Of a stretch of DNA of 64,000 nt, positions 9,411-18,604 are shown piece by piece. How positions within the stretch are numbered: the first letter of the stretch is position 1; each line of letters starts with the position of its first letter. The stretch is from Microdochium bolleyi (taxonomy: Eukaryota; Ascomycota; Sordariomycetes; Xylariales; Microdochiaceae): positions 620,001 to 684,000 of the forward strand of contig KQ964248.1 of NCBI GenBank assembly GCA_001566295.1, in the 5' to 3' direction. Position numbers and translations under genes: made by a program. The notes beneath the pieces were generated by a model. That model was given only the letters and a program-made list of their open reading frames with translations. It was not told the origin of the DNA and made no database searches.

Positions 9411-10785
9411 CTATTCCTCAGTCAATTGGCCTTTCAAGACTTCCAGCGCTTTAGACGCGGTCTCTCCAGACAGGATGACAGTACCCGCCCGCGCAGTCGA
9501 CAGATAAACCAGCTCGCGGCCGATATCGGCTCCGCTCTGGCTCATCTCTGTCACAAGTTTGCCGGCCACCCCAGACACGATTCCCGTCGCTTCGAGAGGC
9601 AGATCAACCAGGTCGAGCACAATCGGGACAAGATTCCCGTCCGTGTCCCCGTTGAGCGAGTCGCCAAAGACAGGAAGCAGGGATTTGTCCATCAATAATG
9701 AAGGTGGATCCTCTTGCGCCAGCGTGAATGACAGGAATTTGGGCTGCATGGCCAGAACAGCAATCAGACTCGTGTAAAGGCGGGTGTCGATACTGTCCAG
9801 CCAACTGTGCTTGACGCCATTACCAGTATTCGAGCGGTTGAATGCCGGCCTGTGAGTGTAATCCACATAGTGTGACTCCTCTCGCCCAGCACATTGAACC
9901 AAGGCGAGGCCTTCGGGGATATAGGGCACGACCTTGCGCTTCTTTAGGAGTGCGAAGGTGCGGACCTGCAGCTCGGCCACAGTCGATGGCGGTGGTGTCG
10001 ACGGAGGATCGCCATTCTGTCGTCGGGTATGAGTTTCGGGTCCTGCCGATACGTAGGCGGATCCGTCCTCGGAAAACTCGAAGTGCCCGGCAAGCAACGC
10101 CTCAAGCACAGATTCCCGGTCCTTGCTCGGCACCAGGATGAAGTCCGAGTAGTAGGTGGTAATGAAGAAAATAGGAATGTTGGCCATGGCGAGTGGAGAG
10201 GTCAACTCGGAGACCCGACTTCCGGCGTCCATTCCAGCGTTGATGACGGAGAGGACGAGGTATGTGTCTTTCGAGATTATCACCCTGCTCGACACGGCGG
10301 CAGGAAGACGTCGCAGTGCAGGCTCAAAGACATCTTTGGTAAGGGTGGAGTGGCACACGACCGAGCACTCCACAGGGGTTATGCTGACGTTCAGGAAGCC
10401 ATGCTTGTTGTCGATGCCGAGTTGGTCCAGGCTGTCGCCAAGGTCGCCCGAAGCCTCATGGGGCAAGAGGATCTGTAGTATGGGTTGGAGAAGCGTGCTG
10501 TAAAGGTCTATGGGGATATGGATGAGGCTGTAAGTGCCGTCCTGGAACAGGTCGAAGTTAGCTCGGCCTCCGATCTTCGGCAGTTCCACATTAGACAAAT
10601 CGCTGGTGGTCCTGGTGGGGCGCAGTGCGCCAATGCATGACGCACCGCAAGCTATCCGCTCAATGACGGTGCCTGCGATCTGCGCTCTCGGCACAGCTTT
10701 TGCCTTTGCGCGAGAGCCCGTGCGGCCAATGTCTTTGTCGAAATGGTGGTTTTTTGCTTACCAGGAAGGATATCGATGCGTTCAT
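9411..10785 (-). CDS. CASTOR/GATS-like protein with ACT domains
   Basis: Two exons: a 24-base first exon 10762-10785 (MNASISFL) and 9411-10541; intron 10542-10761 (220 bp, GTAAGC..CAG). Together they encode 384 residues. The join gives MNASISFL-DGTYSLIHIPID, which matches the usual start of this fungal family; the second exon alone has no ATG near its beginning. The sequence carries ACT-type folds: the N-terminal unit SLIHIPIDLYSTLLQPILQ, then FLNVSITPVECSVVCHS, and ANIPIFFITTYYSDFILVP, a hallmark of the ACT_7/CASTOR class. A second ACT-like half begins near QPKFLSFTLAQED. In animals CASTOR1 is a cytosolic arginine sensor acting through GATOR2 on TORC1. A sensing role in this fungus is inference only. 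Confidence 0.72.
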
Positions 10786-13126
10786 CTTGCAGGCTGGCCG
10801 ATGGCCTGAATGTGGCACTGGCCAGCAGAAGAACCGAGCTGAGGCCCAGGCTGGGGGTAAGCAGGACCCCTAGGCGCGCGATTGAGGGATGCGGCCAAGT
10901 CCCGATGACGGTGGTTCGGATATCCCCGTTGGATTCGCTCAGATCGATGCTGCTGTGTCGAAGCTCGGATGCATGTGCCTGTTCCTGGCAGGGCTGTCTT
11001 GGATTTGCACACACGAAAAGAACCAAATGGGCAGAAGAGTGAAAAGGTGCAAAGGTGGCCCGCGGGCAGGTCAACGTCCTTATCTCGGGCGTGAGGTGAC
11101 GGAACTAAAAGTATAAAGCGCAGCACTGTCACGACCCCACGATAGTGATAGGCCAGGGCGCAGTGCCAACGAACCGCTCCTATGCCTAATGGAGCTTACG
11201 TGCGTGGTGAAGCTGCGGCTCCCTGGTGATAGCGTTCTGGCTAGTGGAGCTGTCAGGGGTCCGGCCGAGGACGTTGTCGATGTGGATGTCGATGTGGATG
11301 TCGATGTGGATGTTGATATGGATGTGGATGTTGCTCTGGTCGTGACGGAGGAGGATGGTGTGATTGCTCTCTTCTCGTCAATGTGCCGCGAATCGGCAGG
11401 TCGACGCTTGGGATAACGTGGAAGGGCCCCATGACGCTGAGCTTCGGCCACCTCCGGCCCTTAAGTACTTGCACAACTGTCAGCAGGCAGAGCAGCACCA
11501 GAGCTGACTAGCCGACACGCTGCGGTGCTAGGACATCCTACACCTTGCCAGCACTAGGAGGCAGCAAGCAAGCGAAAAGTGAGCTGACGGCGGCGTGGGG
11601 CCAGCCGACAGTGGCACGAGACACTGTAAAGGCAGCCCTGGAGGGACAGCGACAGTGACGTTGCTGGGGCCAATGCAACCTGGACTCTGTGCAACACAGG
11701 CAACACGCCTGCCCGTGGCTAGATCGCTTCCGGTGCGGTCTGCAGGAGGTGGCAGGCCAGGTGGCCACGATGGCGTGGGGGCTCGAGCTTCTCCGTGCCA
11801 AGCGGCTGCGTAAGGCCTCCCCGCGCGCTGTGAAATGGACACAATGTCGGTCTCATGGCTGCTGAAGCTCGCCTTATTGCGGCAGGCCCGAGATGTTGTG
11901 TCTTGGAGGGCCACAGTTGTCGCCCGACAGTTCGCCATCTCGACCAGACAATGTTTCACTCGTCGCCCGGGGAAGGAGCAGCCCCCCACGCCGTGCCCGT
12001 TGCACCTGCTTGAAGCTGGTCCTACCCTCCCTTGTCCTTGTCAAGCTTTCCCCGCATTCTGCCACCGTTCCTCTTCGCATGCGCCATCGTGCTCAGCACT
12101 CTTACTCGTGTGCTGCAAGTCGTCACATCCAATGCGAGCCAGTCACTGATGACGTGCAGCTTTCCGCCTCACCATTTCGGGCGACTCAGCATCCCTGTGA
12201 GCCGGCCACTCGAATCGAGATGGCTCGATGGGCTCGTCCCATCTCCAAAGATACGTGTCGATCTCCCTACACTCCCTGAGCCGACTCTATCCATCCCCTC
12301 GGCGGCCAGCATCGCACAGCCGATTACTCTGCACAAGCCACGTCTGACCAGTGGTGATATCTTGGTCAGGGTCTCAGCGAGTAGGCCTCCCTGATCACTA
12401 AAGGATTGCGGCTCGTACTCGGTTCCTCAACCGCATGCGAGTTCTCTCGCCAGCACGAACAGCACGCCAGCAATTTCGCAAGTTCTGCATGTTCTCCTCA
12501 GTGTCTCAGAGTGGCCCGTTGAAAGCCGCCTGGGGGCGGTTGTTATCCGCGGGCATATATGTGTCTCAGGTCATCCCGCACTGTCGGGATTATGCATCAA
12601 AACGGCCCGATCCAGACCCATCTCTTGGCCTGACCGGTTTCAATGCATGCCTGCGTGTGTTCGGGTGCGCCGCCATGCAGCGTGGACGGAGTACCATGCA
12701 AGGCATACGACGTGAGGATGGTGGAGCACAGCGACTTGTCTGTCTTGGACCACTTTCCTCTTTTCACGAGCTGTTCAGTATGATTGGAGACTTGTTGACA
12801 GACCGAGACCTAGGCTTGCATGTCCCCGAATACAAATTAGCACACAGTAAACTCTCCCTGGCCTGGGGCAGAGCAATGTACAGCTCCTGACCCTGCTATT
12901 GTCGTGCACTGAGTGTCCACCACGGATGGTCTTACCTTAGTGACTTGCTTGAATGATTTCAGCAAGCCAGCTGACCCAACACCTCAGACGCTGACGTTCA
13001 GACAGCCCACGGCTTACCCGCGGCATTTTGCGGACTGCTCTTGGAAATTTGAGGTCCTCCAGCCGGGCCCGGTACTATCATACGAGGTATCCTCTTGGCT
13101 GATGAGATGTTCATATTATGCTATGC
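10786..13126. other. Long gene-poor interval between two - strand genes
   Basis: 2.3 kb holding the promoter of the CASTOR-like gene and the 3' flank of the METTL25-like gene. Several open frames of 100-150 codons occur on both strands, but none shows a domain, splice-consistent extension or normal amino-acid composition. A hexanucleotide-type repeat lies at 11275-11332 (separate entry). An unrecognised non-coding transcript cannot be excluded. Confidence 0.45.
11275..11332. repeat. GATGTN hexanucleotide-like microsatellite
   Basis: About nine to ten imperfect copies of a six-base unit alternating GATGTG and GATGTC, with a few changes near the 3' end. It is non-coding on the evidence available: the frames it opens are pure Val-Asp or Ser-Thr dipeptide runs. 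Confidence 0.8.
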
Positions 13127-14986
13127 TCATGATGCGGCATCTGACCGCTTCACTCCAACAACTACCAGGTTTCTTGGGCTCTGCTGATAGTCGAAAACCG
13201 GCTCTATCCAGCAATCTTGCACGAGATCATCATGCTGCTTGAGGAATAGATACCGATCGGTAACAATCAAGGACTCGACAACCACTGCGCTGAATGCCAT
13301 CAGACTCCAGACAGCGCTCAGCTCGCGCTTCCGGGGCGCATACTCGGCCTCGTACCGTGCGATCTCCTCGTCAGTGATGTCACCCATCTTCTCCCTCACG
13401 ACGTCGCAGTATTCGTGGTACTCGCCGTTGGTCGTGAGCTTCGCGATGGCGCCGTGCACATACGCATTGAACGAGTTGTAGCAGGTTTTGCGCAGGGAGC
13501 CGATGATGACGGGATTCGTGCTCGTGTTGAATGGGGTCTCGGCCTCTGTGCTGCTCGTCGTCTCGCCCTCACCATCCTGCTTGTAGTAGACCTTGTTGAT
13601 CACGCCCTTGTCCAGGAATAGCTTCTGCAGCACAGCGCGGTAGAAGTGCCGTGTAAAGAAGCCATCACTTTCGGCATCCGTCCAATTCTGCGGCGCCTGG
13701 CACGCCATCATGCGCGCCGTGATGTTGAGCCTGATGCCAGCGTCCTTGTAGTCGCACAGCCGCTGACTCATCGGGAAGCCCTGAGGGTCCTTTTTGGCCG
13801 ACTCCCTGACGACCCGACCGTTCAGCGCCTGCAGCGAGGGTCTCATGTACGGGTGCTTGTAGGTCGGCGGGCCCAGCTTCTCGGTGACCAGGTTGTAGCA
13901 GCAGCCCACGATGGCGATGGCCTCGACTCGCGGATTCATGATCAGCGACCTGATGCCGTGATGTGACAGATTGCCGCAGGAGTGTATCGAGACGGCCATC
14001 AGTCGGATCTGCTGCTGCTTCTTCTTCTCTTCTACCACATCCGAGGAAGCCTCGGCGGAGTCGCCGTCATTCTCCAGCTGCGTAATCACGTCCGTCAGGT
14101 CCCCCGACTCTAGCCTGCCCTCGATATACCGAATATGCCCCTTGCCGTCCTCGGGCTCGTAGCTAGCCCCAATCTCCCTTAGCGGCCGGAAATCCGCGAC
14201 AAGATCATCCGAGATCTTGAGGCCCTTCATCTTCTCGGCGCGCTTCTGCGCCTTGGCATTCAGCTGCTCGGCAGGGACCATGCTGTCGAGCTTCTGCATC
14301 CACAACTTCTTGTTGCGCATGACTTTCGGCTTCTCCACAACGCCCGCGAACAGGTCGAGCTCTTTCGCGCCCGCGATGTTGTGCTCCCGCCCTTCCACGG
14401 CGACAATCTGCCGGTTGTACGGCGCAGACGCCAGGGCCCGACCCAGGTAGTTCTGCCCGCTGCCAAAGTCGACAAAGTGCGTGATGTTCCCACCCAGACT
14501 CGGGGAGATATTTTCTGCCAACTGGTCCACGTAGTAGGCAAAGTTGCTCACCTCGTGGACCTTCTTGGGCTTCATGCCGACGGACACGGGGCGGGTGAGC
14601 TTGGGGAGTTTGTGCTGCTGCCGGGCGGAGAAGTCGCGGGCGAGTGAGAATTTGCGTATCTGGCGGATATATATGATTAGGCTCTCTGGCGGCGGCGAGG
14701 CTCCGTCTGATTCAACTGTTCCCAGTGTGGCGCCATTGTCAAGGTCGTCCCGCATGAGCAAATCCAGGAAACGCATGGGATCCGTCTGGATGAGGTACAT
14801 CCGCCATTCCTCCGGGATAACTGTGTGAAAGAGCCCGGGCTCGCTGGTGAAGAAGTCTAGGATGTGCACGCCTCCGCAGAGAATCTGGAACAGGTCCGAG
14901 GTCGTTGCAAATTCGAGCAGATTTTCCACGTATTCTTCGGTGTTCGCCCAGAGTTCTGGGTACGGCAATGGTTTTTGAGGCCGCAT
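13127..14986 (-). CDS. METTL25-like methyltransferase-domain protein
   Basis: A single-exon gene of 619 residues starting at ATG 14986. The SAM-binding motif I is clear at about residues 172-186 (VDFGSGQNYLGRALA), preceded by a region conserved in this family (KKVHEVSNFAYYVDQLA). Further family marks are IVAVEGREHNIAGAKELD, SIHSCGNLSHHGIRSL and the Cys pair IVGCCYNLVTEKLG. The C-terminal third contains LNITARMMACQAPQNW and the RKTCYNSFNAYVHGA region. Members include METTL25 and METTL25B (RRNAD1) and are annotated as methyltransferase-domain proteins; the substrate of the fungal form is not known to me. It is divergent from TLG1 across 574 bases. The family call is firm, the enzymatic activity is inferred from motif I. 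Confidence 0.8.
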   Translation of the reverse strand: MRPQKPLPYPELWANTEEYVENLLEFATTSDLFQILCGGVHILDFFTSEPGLFHTVIPEEWRMYLIQTDPMRFLDLLMRDDLDNGATLGTVESDGASPPPESLIIYIRQIRKFSLARDFSARQQHKLPKLTRPVSVGMKPKKVHEVSNFAYYVDQLAENISPSLGGNITHFVDFGSGQNYLGRALASAPYNRQIVAVEGREHNIAGAKELDLFAGVVEKPKVMRNKKLWMQKLDSMVPAEQLNAKAQKRAEKMKGLKISDDLVADFRPLREIGASYEPEDGKGHIRYIEGRLESGDLTDVITQLENDGDSAEASSDVVEEKKKQQQIRLMAVSIHSCGNLSHHGIRSLIMNPRVEAIAIVGCCYNLVTEKLGPPTYKHPYMRPSLQALNGRVVRESAKKDPQGFPMSQRLCDYKDAGIRLNITARMMACQAPQNWTDAESDGFFTRHFYRAVLQKLFLDKGVINKVYYKQDGEGETTSSTEAETPFNTSTNPVIIGSLRKTCYNSFNAYVHGAIAKLTTNGEYHEYCDVVREKMGDITDEEIARYEAEYAPRKRELSAVWSLMAFSAVVVESLIVTDRYLFLKQHDDLVQDCWIEPVFDYQQSPRNLVVVGVKRSDAAS

Positions 14987-15560
14987 ATTGTGAAAAAGTG
15001 AACTAAAACCCTAAAAAAAATAAGATTGGTGTTATTGCGGAATAAATCCAGATTGATGAACTGGCAGTCAACTACCGAAAGGGCTCAGGAATCGTGGACC
15101 GCAATATCAGACGACAGTGACAACTCCATCTGAAGAAAGATGTAAGTCAGTGGTCGTGAATCTCTAAATTTTATCCCAAGCCATCTCACGGCTTGGAGGG
15201 GCAGACCAAAGTGTCACCACAAGCTACCCGGCACGCACCCCTCCGTCATGAGGGTGTGGCCATAGCGAGCACATGCATTGTGGGGAGCACAGGCGGCAGG
15301 GAAATGGGGGAGCCTGACGTCTATCGAGCTAGACCTCCGCGACTGCCTGTCCGCTCAACATCACAGATCTCGACGTTGAACCCAAAAGCCCACAGAGCTC
15401 CGACGAACACTGCCAGGACCTCTCACAGCTTCAGCCATATTCCTATAGCCACAGCCACAGCTCCAACTGGAGGGAACACCCAGCGTCACCTCCCATCACA
15501 GCCAATGGCACTTCCCGCAACCTCGAGGTGACCTATACCGAGCACGAGCCTGGAGCCAGG
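14987..15560. promoter_or_regulatory. Divergent promoter region, METTL25-like / TLG1
   Basis: A 574-base interval between opposed start codons. It contains an A-rich stretch next to the METTL25-like start (15011-15024). No individual site is assigned. Confidence 0.45.
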
Positions 15561-16458
15561 ATGATGTCCTCGACCAACGAGGAGGACCCCTTCCTCCAGG
15601 TCCAACAGTCAGTCAAGTCCCACCATGGCTTCGCCAACCCAGCGTTGCAGCTGGCCCGGCGCTTTCGCAGCTGGCCCTGACTAACCCACGTTTTCCGCCC
15701 TGCACAGAGATGTCCTCGCACAGCTCCAGAACGCCCGACCGCTCTTCGCCTCATATCTGCGCATCCGAAGTCTCGGCAGCAACAACAAAAGCAACAATGG
15801 CATATCCCCCGAGCTCGCCTCCGCGCGGTCCGACCTCGAGGCCGCGCTCGAGACGCTGGACGAGGACCTCGCGGACCTCAACGACGCCGTGCGCGCCGTA
15901 GAGTCGAACCCGGCGCAGTTCGGCCTCAATGCGGCCGAGATGACGCGGCGCAAGCGCTTCGTGGCCGAGGTCGGCAACGAGATCGAGGACATGCAGGACG
16001 AGGTCTCGAAATCGCAACCCGGCGGCGCATCGTCGTCAGCGGCAGCGCGGGCCGCGAAAGCAGCGGCGAACGGGGACCTGCCCGACCCCAACGCCTTCGC
16101 GATCCCCGGCGACGACAACGATGGGCACGACGCGGACGACCCGTACGCCGCCGAGTTCGAGCAGCGGCAGCAGATGCAGATCATGCGGGAGCAGGATGAC
16201 ATGATGGACAACAGCCTGCGCGTCACGGTGGGCAACCTGCGGCGGCAGGCCGACGACATGGGCCGCGAGCTCGAGGAGCAGCGCGAGATGCTCGAGGTCG
16301 TCGACACCCTGGCCGATCGTGTGGGCGGGCGCCTGCAGACCGGCGTGGCCAAGCTCAACCACATCGTGCGCCAAAACGAGGACAAGTATAGCAGCTGCTG
16401 CATCGCCATGCTGATATTTGTGCTCATCTTGCTGCTGGTGCTGCTGTTGATACTGTGA
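15561..16458 (+). CDS. TLG1: Qc-SNARE of the syntaxin-6/Tlg1 type
   Basis: Two exons: 15561-15607 and 15708-16458. The intron is 15608-15707 (100 bp, donor GTCAGT, branch-like CTGACTAAC near 15677, acceptor TGCACAG). The join yields EEDPFLQVQQ-DVLAQLQ, the usual N-terminus, and a 265-residue protein. Order: N-terminal three-helix domain typical of syntaxin 6 (ARPLFASYLRIRSL and TRRKRFVAEVGNEIEDMQDE), a low-complexity linker, the SNARE motif (about 180-242, zero-layer Gln in LEEQREMLEVVD) and a C-terminal membrane anchor (about 246-265, almost entirely Leu, Ile and Val after a Cys-Cys pair). Tlg1/syntaxin 6 drives fusion of endosome-derived vesicles with the late Golgi. There is a second ATG one codon in, so either may be used. 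Confidence 0.88.
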
Positions 16459-16877
16459 TGGCCCCTCTGGGATTGGGGGACGTGGAGGTTTCTGTACATA
16501 GGCGTTTTCCATTTCGTGGGAGTCGTGACGAGCCTTGATTTTATGGATCATGATATGGGAGCATGCATGTAGCTTGAATTCACGATTTGATCATATGCAC
16601 AATTTTTCCCCCCTCCGACTGCACGATCGACCTGACGCGAGCCATGTCGTGTTCACGTACACGAGGGCGAAAGTGCCCTTTGTTCTGCGGCGTGGCCCGA
16701 ATGCCTTTCATGATAATTGTAACCGCATCCGAATGATGATGCGCCTGGATACCGAATGTGACATTGCCAAAACCAACATGGAGAACTCTAGATGCTAAAA
16801 CCGACATGATGCAACATGCGAAGGCGACCGCTTCTTCCAGCAGCCCTGATTCTACCCAACGGCAGGTGTACGTGTCA
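16459..16877. other. Convergent 3' region (TLG1 / GLE1)
   Basis: 419 bases between converging genes. No further gene is supported. Confidence 0.5.
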
Positions 16878-18604
16878 TCATGAGATATCTATGCCCAGAT
16901 CACGCTTCAGAATATCAGGCAGGACCTGGAGCGCCAACACCCCGGGTGTGTTCTGCGCTGACCGGGCAGGAAACTCGATGAGCGCCTTGCGCATCGCTGC
17001 GATGGCCTGACTGCCGTAGAACCCGATAAACCGCTCCTCGTACGTCTCAAGCATGGCGCGCACGACGACGCACTGCGTGTTGGAGATCTCGTCTCCTGGA
17101 GTATTGAGGATGCGCGCCAGGCTCGCCCAGTAGTTGCGCGGGGGCCAGGGGTTCGTGTTGGCGGACCGCGAGAAGTCGCGCATCGAAACCGCCGCGTAGC
17201 CGACACCGAGACCCTTCATGCGATCGATGTGCGCCTGCTCGGGAATCCAGCCAGGGCCGTCTTTCCTCCAGCCGAGCCGTTGCCGGCCTTGTTCGGTTTT
17301 CTCACTGCCGCGGTAGCCGAACAAGACAGGACAGCATATGCGCAGCTTGGCCATCAAAATGTCAATGAGGGACTTGCCGCGCCATAGATATAATGGATTC
17401 GAGAAGATCATGGCTGCAACCACACCGACAGGATCGGCTGACTTGGGCTGTGCCCCGCACTCGTTGACGAATTGGTTGATGATCGCTTTTGAGAATTGGT
17501 TGAGCAGGTAGAGGAAAAGTGATGGTATTTGCGGTTCGTTCCACTGCGCGCCTTCCACCGGCTGATCCCTTCGATCTGTGATGTATTCGTGAGGATCGAC
17601 TAACTCGCTCGGGACCGCGCCACTCAGAGACTCCTTGAGGATGTTCTGGATCGACGCCACCTTGAAGGATAGCATGTTAGCAGTCAGAACCTTAGGCCTT
17701 GGGGATGGTTTGGAATACCTACCTGTTTCTTGTTTCCTCCTTTCTCGCTGACCAGCTGGCCCATGTTCTTCCTCAGCTCTCTGCGCATGTCTCCAAGCCG
17801 TGTCTTTAGGGCTGGTGACGCTTTAGCTTGCTGAACAATGGATGCCCGCAAACGTTTCAGATTTTGATGTATGATGACATAGCGGTCATTTGTTGGCGGC
17901 ACTGGCTGAGCAGCAGCTGGTTTTGGTGCTACTCCGTTTGTCTGCGGCGTTGCTGGCTTTATCGCACTCGCAAACGGGTTAGGTTTTTGAGGCTGACTGA
18001 AGGGTGAGGGCGTCGTTATGGGCTGCAGCTCCTTGACAGGTGCTGCAGCTGCGGTAGGCTGTACCACAGCCTTTAAAGATGTCCCGTTAGGCAGCCCGAA
18101 CAGTCCGGAGCTGCCAGGTACAGGTGTATTCCCTGTGGACGGCGGCTGAGATGTCGAGGTGCCTGATAATATACCGGCCGGCTTTGGTGGCTCTGCTTGT
18201 GTAGTGGTTGCAGCCGGCGCTGTAGGTTTTGGCTGAGCGGCAGGAGCGGGTGTTGGGGCTGGCGGATCAGGCTGGGGAGGTAGAGGCGGTACTGTCTTCG
18301 CTTTCAGTGCTCGTAACCGCTCCTGTTCTGCGCGCAGCTGTTCTTCTTGGCGAATTCGCTGCTCCTCCAGCCTCTGTTGCTCACGAAGAGTTCGCTGCTG
18401 TTCCTCGATCCTTTTCGTCTCCTCCTGTAACTCGTACGAATGGTAGACGCGGATCGCAGCCTCCCGGACACGGTCGTGCTCGGCCTGAGCCGCCGTGAGC
18501 GCATCCTTGTGGCTTAGCTCGGTGTTTCGGTTATCATTAAGAAAGCTGGGGACCGGGCTGGTCCATTGCGCTCGTGTGCGCTGGGAAGGAGGGGTGCCGG
18601 CCAT
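16878..18604 (-). CDS. GLE1: mRNA export factor Gle1
   Basis: Two exons: 17723-18604 and 16878-17660; intron 17661-17722 (62 bp, GTAGGT..CTTCAAG) joins GGNKKQ to VASIQNILKESL. The start is ATG 18604 (MAGTPPSQRT), giving 554 residues. The N-terminal half has a charged coiled coil (about residues 50-105, alternating Glu, Gln and Arg), followed by a Pro/Ala-rich linker with FG-like fragments (GSSGLFGLPNG, NPFASAIKP). The C-terminal HEAT-type GLE1 domain begins near DRYVIIHQNLKRLR (about 255). It includes PSLFLYLLNQFSKAIINQF and the conserved block GWRKDGPGWIPEQAHIDRMKG (near 425-445), and ends RDLGIDIS. Gle1 with inositol hexakisphosphate activates the DEAD-box protein Dbp5 at the cytoplasmic face of the nuclear pore. 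Confidence 0.9.

Noticed and set aside
10786..13126. Possible secreted or hypothetical genes among ~100-150 codon frames
   Set aside because: None combines an ATG, a domain or sensible splice sites, and compositions are those of random GC-rich sequence.
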